A model generated the notes under the pieces. The model was not told the DNA's origin. It worked only from the letters and a program-made list of their open reading frames with translations, and made no database searches. Of a stretch of 64,000 nucleotides of DNA, positions 57,608 to 64,000 are shown one piece after another; the first letter of the stretch is position 1, and the number at the start of each line of letters is the position of its first letter. The translations under genes were made by a program, and so were the position numbers. The DNA lies in contig NC_080539.1 in the NCBI RefSeq assembly GCF_028640845.1, forward strand, positions 160,781,236 through 160,845,235. The letters run 5' to 3'. Source of the DNA: Ahaetulla prasina (Eukaryota > Chordata > Lepidosauria > Squamata > Colubridae).

Positions 57608-59879
57608 CATTTGTTGAAAGCTTCAGCCCTTTCATACATATCTGTGAGGGTACACATCTGTGCCAAAAGGATGGATCTTGCAGGGCAATGCTATAATGCT
57701 ATTTTTGTCAGTTCGACAACACACCCTTGCCTCATACCCTCAGATATAACAAGCCCTTAGACATGATGGAAGATATTGTCTCCATTGGGAATATCTGCTT
57801 CGAGGCACCTGATGTGCTTTCAAAGGGCAGTTCTTGAAGGCTTCCCTTGTTCCTCCCTACATCAATAGAGAAGATCACGGGTGCATGTTCTGTATCTTCT
57901 CAGTGGTGCAATATCTGCAAGTACACAGCTGAGTTCTAAAGAATACCAAGGACCCCCAGGGAATATTCTGTATCATTTTGTTGCTACCTTGTAAACATCT
58001 AAAATTTTACAGCCCAAATATGTACAGAAAAAGAAATTGTGGAAAAAATACCAAAAGAAAGAAAAAGGAGGAAAACATTTTATAATACGAGAAGAGCTTA
58101 GTTTTTTAAACAACGTTAAACCCTGACCATTTGAAATATTATTATTAGTCTTCCCATTATGTTGATGAACAGCCATCTCATAAATAGAGAGTAAATCCAT
58201 CCATCCATCCATCCATCCATCCAAGATCGTAAATCCAGGACGGAATTGTCTTTTCAGCATAAAGGTATACTTTTTTAAACATACCCCATCTCAGAAAATG
58301 CATATTTCCTCATTCAGTGATAAATTTCAAAAATTTAGATGTGCATACTTCCTTTCAGGATACGTGAAATTATACAAATTACATAAACAGAATAAGCAGC
58401 AGCCAAAGAAATTAAAAACATAGGAAAGAACACGAAAGCCAACTGAATCTAGTTTGCAGCCACATCGTTCAATATATCTTTTCATATCTTTCAGTTCTTG
58501 CGATCCATCTTGCTTCCATCCCATCCATGCACCCATTTTATAATTGGGTTTTTTTCTTTAATTTTTTTGAATCTCTCTTTTAGGAGATTTCATCAACTTC
58601 TCCAGCCACAGCCTCCTCAAATTTCTCTTTCCCTCGCTTTATTCTTCCTCATATAATTGCTTTGGGCTTCACTCATCATTCCTTTTCCTTATATGACCAA
58701 ACTATCTCAAGGTATTTACTACATTTTGTACTGGTTCAACATTCATTCATCACCCCTCCATTCTTGCCTCTTGTTTTATCATACACACTTAAGTACCCAA
58801 TTCCCACTGCAGTCAATTTAATGTTTCTCCTTCAAGACTCAAATCTCAGCTCCAGATAACAAATCACTTAGGAATGAAATACTAAAAAAATAATCAAACA
58901 GGAAACAAGTCTGATGTGAATTTGAATACACACATACACACCATGCTGTGAAGGATTAAATGCTGTAGGACCATCAAACTAAACTTCAGAATATCAGCTT
59001 ATTAACACTTTCCATGTACAGGAATTAAATTTAGTTGGAGAGCGTTAATGTAAAAAAGGATCTAAGCTTGATTAAACTTTCTAGTCATAGATATCTAATC
59101 CACAGATAAATTAAAAACATTTTTAATACACTTATGGAGAACATCAGGGAATGTTTAGCAGAGCCATAGTAACAAATCCTATATAATTAATAAAATGTTT
59201 AATCACAAGTATTAAAAATATCCTTCCAACTCAGCCATTTCTCATTCTGCCACAAATTTTAGAGACACCTAATCTAAGTTATTCTATCTCACACAGATTT
59301 TGAATTTCCATTAATATATACTTGATATATATTTGTTCTCCTGATCTAGAGTGAAGATCTTTCTCAAGCAGGAAACATAAACTTCTAATAAAACAAATTA
59401 ACTTTAATGTTTCCATTCTACAAAATTTTACATTCTACAAAATGACTAAAGATGACACAAACAGAAAAACTGCATATTAACAACCCAATATGTGAAGAAA
59501 AAGAATATTCATTTAACTGAAACACTCTCAAAACCAAAGAAGTTGAAAACTAATTTTTTTAAAAGATCAATAAAGAAATGAGATCTTAAAAGAAAAATAG
59601 AAAGCAAAAGTTAAAAATTGGGAGGGGACAGAAACTATTACTACTGGCGACTTCTTAGCTGACGTATATTGAAAATACAATAGATTATGATGCCCCACAT
59701 CAAGTCCCATGTCTCTCTAAAAAATGTGGACTGTAAAATTAAATTAAATTAAATTAAAATTACATTCTGAAAAAGACTGCTACTTCTTTGCTGCAGGTGA
59801 TCCCAGAATAATATTTTTTCTATACCTTTTAGATCAGAAAGTTTATTTGGACTAATTTTTTAAATTCTAATACTGGACT
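57608..59879. other. No recognised gene; (ATCC)n at 58197-58223
   Basis: AT-rich DNA. A short (CCAT)n run and an AAATT run near 59740 are the only clear repeats. Confidence 0.5.
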
Positions 59880-60033
59880 CTGGAAGAATTCTTCTTCCAG
59901 AGATTGTGGGTGCTCCATCATTGGAGGTTTTTAAGAAAAGATTGGACAGCAATTTGTTTGGCATTAGGGTCTTCTGCTTGGACAGGGACTTGGCCTAGAA
60001 GACCTCCAAGATACCTTCCAACTCTGTATTCTG
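59880..60033 (+). mobile_element. CR1 LINE 3' end
   Basis: tggaggtttttaagaaaaga ttggacagc, gacttggcctagaagacctc, caagataccttccaactctg and tattctg follow the classical vertebrate CR1 3' terminus. Confidence 0.8.
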
Positions 60034-60264
60034 CATCTAGAGTATGCAGGGAGGAAGGGAGGAGAAGGTAAATGCAAAATCAAATCCAATGATGAGTAAT
60101 TGGTTCCCTTCCAAAAGTTTTGGATTTTGATTCAAACTAGATTTGACCAACAAGGCCAGTGCAAGTGATCCTGAATTATAATGCAAAAAAAATAAAAAAT
60201 CTGAGAGGTGTCAGCTTTCATGTTTGCTCTTCCAGCCTAACCAAGGACCTTAAGCAGGTTTAAT

Positions 60265-60590
60265 TCTGACTACATATCTCTAGGAGGCCTTGGCAAGAGC
60301 AACTCATGCCCTTGTCCTCTCCCAATTGGATTACTGCAATGTACACCACACAGGGCTTCTTTTGAAAAATACTTTGAAAACTACACTTGATCCAAAGTGC
60401 ATTAGCTTGCTCACTGATGGATGAGATCTACTGTTCACATATTAATACCAATACTTTACCAGAATGCTTCCAGGTACAATTTAAAGTGACAGTGTATGAA
60501 TGGCTTTAAATCTAAACAAAAGAATAACTCTGTAAACTGCTTAGGGAGGGCTGTAGAGCACTATGAAGCAGTATATGTCTATTGCTGTTT
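60265..60590 (+). mobile_element. CR1/L2-like LINE ORF2 relic joined to SINE S1 tail
   Basis: A broken frame reads THALVLSQLDYCN, the conserved SxLDYCN motif downstream of the RT core, with stops after it, then an FQVQFKV-like stretch. At 60524 it passes into taactctgtaaactgcttag and gctgtagagcactatgaagc, the S1 SINE tail. Confidence 0.75.
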
Positions 60591-61182
60591 AACTTTTAAA
60601 ACCCAGACTGGCTTGGCCTTTGGGTACCGACATAGCCACTGACTTCAGTGGTTCCTATTGATCCAGTAACATATGGATGCTTAAGATTCCTCCCCCATTT
60701 GAGATGTGACATCCAGAAGAAATGTTTGTTATTTTTAATCACTGAATCAGCTCCCACCTAGTTTTATCACTACTGAGCTTTTAAGAAGCCTTAAATACTA
60801 AATGGTTCAAAAGGGCATTTATTTAATACCAGTCATCAATATGTCTTTTATTGTTGTTGTGACAGAAATGGGTGGTGAGAGTTTGACAGTTTTTTTAAAA
60901 AAAAATACTGTTCTTGTATTTCTATATTACTATTAACTTTATTTTGATTTATTGTACACTCTCATGAGACTGGAAGGGTGCTTGTGAGTGTTAACAAATA
61001 CATAAAAGTGATACTGTCATAAAATATGGAAAACTATCTTGTTTCATATATCAAACATCTGACTTCTTGTCCCAGGAGTTTCAAGGATTCCCTTTCCTCT
61101 TGATAATTTGTACGGCTGTTAAAACAATACTATTCCGCCATGCTTTTGCAAAAGATCAAAGGTTTCTACTGGCCATCTAGAT

Positions 61183-61286
61183 CAGGAGTCTCCAACCTTG
61201 GCAACTTTAAGACTTTTGGACTTCAACTCCCAGAATTCAGAGTTGAAGTCCACAAGTCTTAAAGTTGCCAAGGTTGGAGACGCCTG
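61183..61286. mobile_element. Palindromic MITE family P
   Basis: caggagtctccaaccttggc pairs with its complement around gaattcagag; flanks atctagat (61175-61182) and atctagag (61287-61294) match at seven of eight. Confidence 0.9.
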
Positions 61287-61689
61287 ATCTAGAGGATTTC
61301 TCTTACTTGTATGCCTAGTTTCTTTTATTCCCTTGTCCACAACCTTGATTGTGTTAGCTTACCAAAAAAAAGGTGAAATAATCACATTTTCTCCAACTCT
61401 TTTACTGGTCACCATCTCTTAACTATGAGCACAAGGTTGATGAATCATCCAAGGCTGTTTGAACTTTTACCAGTCAGTATGCAAAATACATGCTCCCCCT
61501 CCATTTCAGTTGTTTTGCATTTCTTTTAATAACTCTCAGAACAACTATTGGGAATTCTAAAATGCTTTTTATGAAATTAATTCTGAATTCATTGTAGGAA
61601 GTTAGCACTCACCCCTCTCCTAAAAGAATGAAATATTTTGGGAAATATTAAAAAAAGGCAGAATATATTTCCCTGGATGAGAAATGGAG

Positions 61690-62060
61690 AAACATGTTTT
61701 AAAGACAAAGCAGCTCCCACCTTCCTGCCTCCCACCCCACACCTTTGTCAATGGGCCAGAGGCAGAAACCCACCCACCCCCCATATTTGTCAATGGACCA
61801 TCATCTGCAACACAAAGGACCCATCTAGCAATAGAAACTCCCCACATGGCACCTGGGGAGATTACATCAGCCAGCAAGGTTAGCTAGGACCTCTGACAGC
61901 AACCAATCAGGATACTCTTCCTGTGCCCCAGGAAGTTCAAAGCCAGAGAGGGTATAAAACCCAGGGACTCAACATCTCTGCCTTTTTTCTGCTCAGGAAC
62001 TCAAACCATGTGATCCTGTCCACCATTAAACCATCTTTCAAAGCAATCTCCATGTTTCCA
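61690..62060 (+). promoter_or_regulatory. Promoter-like or LTR-like segment upstream of LINE
   Basis: Ordered signals are visible: accaatcagg (CAAT-like, about 61902), ggtataaaacccagg (TATA-like, about 61950) and an attaaa near 62025. This order resembles an LTR U3-R, but no inverted TG/CA ends or second copy were found. It could also be unrelated repeat sequence. Confidence 0.35.
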
Positions 62061-62091
62061 GAATCAGTTTTCAGCAAATGAACCAGCTAAC

Positions 62092-63471
62092 ATGTGGAAA
62101 ACTCTTAAAAATATCACCGGCTATGGCAAACCTCCTTCCCAGGCTGAAGGTAATCAACAACTGGCAGATGACCTGAATGAGTTTTACTGCAGGTTTGAAA
62201 GGAAACTACAGCCACCTATCTCCACAACCCCCATCTCAGACACACCAACAACAGCCAAGCCTCCTACAACTGACCCCATTTCATTGGGTTCACAACCCCT
62301 AGTGATCACAGAAAAGGAAGTGCAGGACCTATTTCACAGACAAAAGCCAGGAAAAGCTCCAGGCCCAGACAAGATAACTCCTTCTTGCTTAAAAGTCTGT
62401 GCTGACCAATTGGCCCCCATCTTCACCCATATTTTCAATAAATCACTAGAGATGTGCTATGTTCCTTCTTGCTTCAAACGCTCTACCATCATCCCAGTGC
62501 CGAAGAAGCCCACCATCAAGGAACTGAATGACTACAGACCAGTTGCTTTAACATCTGTAGTCATGAAAACCTTTGAAAGGCTAGTGCTTTCCTACTTGAA
62601 AACCATCACGGATCCGCTGTTAGACCCCTTGCAATTTGCATACCGAGCAAATAGATCAACAGATGATGCTGTTAATATGGCTCTGCACTACATCCTACAA
62701 CATCTTGAGTCTCCAAAGACCTATGCAAGGGTCCTCTTTGTAGACTTTAGTTCAGCATTCAATACCATCATTCCAGACACTCTTCTAACTAAGCTAAACC
62801 AGCTACAGGTACCGGAAAAGACTTGTAAGTGGATCACAAGCTTCCTAATAAATAGGAAGCAGCAGGTGAAGCTAAGCAAGATCACATCAAATACCTGTAC
62901 AATTAGCACAGAGGCCCCCCAAGGCTATGTGCTCTCTCCACTTCTCTCTGTATACCAATGACTGCATCTCCAACGATCCATCTGTTAAGCTACTGAAGTT
63001 CGCAGATGACACAACAGTGATTGGTCTCATTCGAGACAATGACAAATCCACATATAGACGAGAGGTCGAACGACTAGCCTTGTGGTGCAACCAAAACAAT
63101 CTGGAACTGAACACACTCAAAACCGTAGAAATGGTGGTAGACTTTAGGAGAAACCCTTCCATACTTCCACCTCTCACAATACTAGATAACACAGTATCAA
63201 CAGTAGAAACCTTTAAATTTCTAGGTTCTATCATATCACAAGATCTAAAATGGACAACTAACATTAAAAACATCATCAAAAAAGGACAACAAAGAATGTT
63301 CTTTCTGCGCCAACTCAGTAAGCTCAAACTGCCCAAGGAGCTACTGATTCAGTTCTACAGAGGAATTATTGAGTCTGTCATTTGCACCTCTATAACTGTC
63401 TGGTTCGGTTCTGCAACCCAACAAGAAAAACACAGACTTCAGAGGATAATTAGAACTGCAGAAAAAATAAT

Positions 63472-63502
<31 letters not shown>

Positions 63503-63739
63503 TTTTATTTATTTATCATATTTGTATACCGCCCTATCTCCCTAATTGCTACCAACCTGCCTTCCATTGAGGACCTGTATACTGCACGAATCAAAAAGAG
63601 GGCCGTGAAAATATTTACAGATCCCTCACATCCAGGACATAAACTGTCCTCAAAACAACGCTATAGAGCACTGCACACCAGAACAACTAGACACAAGAAC
63701 AGTTTTTTCCCGAAGGCCATCACTCTGCTAAACAAATAA
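62092..63739 (+). pseudogene. CR1/L2/L3-type LINE ORF2, 5'-truncated, frameshifted
   Basis: The ORF encodes a non-LTR reverse transcriptase. Block 1 (62092-62930) has KPGKAPGPDKITPSCLK, the fingers motif LNDYRPVALTS, the motif A aspartate in LFVDFSSAFNTI, and a palm segment ending APQGYVLSPLL. A small indel near 62935 shifts the frame. Block 2 continues with SLYTNDC, the catalytic KFADDTTVIGLI, ERLALWCNQNNLELN, FKFLGSIISQDL, and the thumb to KNSFFPKAITLLNK. The apurinic endonuclease is absent. A short foreign repeat interrupts block 2 at about 63470-63540 without changing frame. Non-functional in this copy. Confidence 0.9.
63470..63540 (-). repeat. LINE/SINE 3' tail inserted in ORF2
   Basis: A (TTTA)n run followed by tcatatttgtataccgccct is the reverse of the 3' end seen at 42840 and 46690. 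It replaces or splits the ORF2 sequence before ATNLPSIEDLYTARIKKRAV. Confidence 0.8.
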
Positions 63740-64000
63740 TTCCCTCAACACTGTCAAACTATTTACTAAATCTGCACTACTATTAATCTTCTCATGGTTC
63801 CCATCACCAATCTCTTTCCACTTATGACTGTATGACTGTAACTTTGTTGCTGGCAATCCTTATGATTTATATTGATATATTGACCATCATTTGTGTTGTA
63901 AATGTTGTACCTTGATGAAGGTATCTTTTCTTTTATGTACACTGAGAGCATATGCACCAAGGCAAATTCCTTGAGTGTCCAATCACACTTGGCCAATAAA
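63740..64000 (+). mobile_element. 3' UTR of the LINE, running to the window edge
   Basis: Includes gtaccttgatgaaggtatct, ctgagagcatatgcaccaag and cacacttggccaataaa. The (AATAG)n tail expected from the minus-strand copy at 40995 would start just beyond position 64000. Confidence 0.9.

Noticed and set aside
58327..58536. 69-residue minus-strand ORF near a Cys-rich phrase
   Set aside because: No recognised family and no splice or repeat context; probably chance.
40319..64000. Upstream HS1BP3 exons (PX domain, acidic linker)
   Set aside because: No minus-strand segment with the expected motifs and splice sites was found by eye; a profile search would decide.

Overview
The window is vertebrate nuclear DNA from a squamate reptile, most likely a snake. 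It is intron-rich and dominated by interspersed repeats, with no prokaryotic gene organisation. The repeat mix (L1, several CR1/L2/L3-like LINEs, tRNA-derived reptile SINEs, many hAT and mariner-like MITEs, a Ty3/gypsy remnant, a Tc1 relic) is typical of squamates. A LINE 3' end joined to an (AATAG)n tail at 40995 matches the microsatellite-seeding CR1-L3 ('Snake1') elements described from snakes.

The only host gene I can identify is HS1BP3 (HCLS1-binding protein 3), on the minus strand. Its last three coding exons are at 40318-40167, 38335-38200 and 27695-27449. Splice sites and codon phases agree at every junction, and the peptide aligns along the C-terminal third of the vertebrate protein. 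The PX-domain exons were not found and probably lie beyond the right edge. The 10.5 kb last intron and the sequence to the right of 40318 are filled with repeats. The sequence left of 27449 is 3' UTR and intergenic.

Layout: 1-6660 holds a LINE ORF2 tail, a 33-bp minisatellite grown from a MITE, SINEs, a gypsy LTR plus decayed gag, and an L1 5'UTR-only fragment. 6661-18102 is an 11.4 kb L1 complex bounded by a 15-bp target-site duplication. Inside it are (a) a 1.66 kb non-autonomous retroposon with a 17-bp duplication and its own unrecognised 165-codon ORF, (b) two different ORF1 relics and ORF2 ends without endonuclease/RT bodies, (c) a tandem array with microhomology junctions, and (d) a 2.8 kb antisense L1-type insertion with ORF1 but no ORF2, flanked by a 17-bp duplication. 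18.5-43 kb is HS1BP3 plus scattered MITEs, many with readable 8-bp duplications. 43.77-48.76 kb holds an 877-bp tandem duplication followed by an irregular nested repeat array. 49-61.7 kb is repeat-rich non-coding DNA. 62.09-64.0 kb is a 5'-truncated CR1/L2/L3-type LINE with one frameshift and one in-frame repeat insertion.

The best candidate for something undescribed is the small L1-mobilised retroposon at 7094-8758 with a private ORF, together with the ORF1-only (HAL1-like) architecture of the neighbouring L1 copies. All family assignments come from reading motifs and comparing copies inside the window; no database search was possible.
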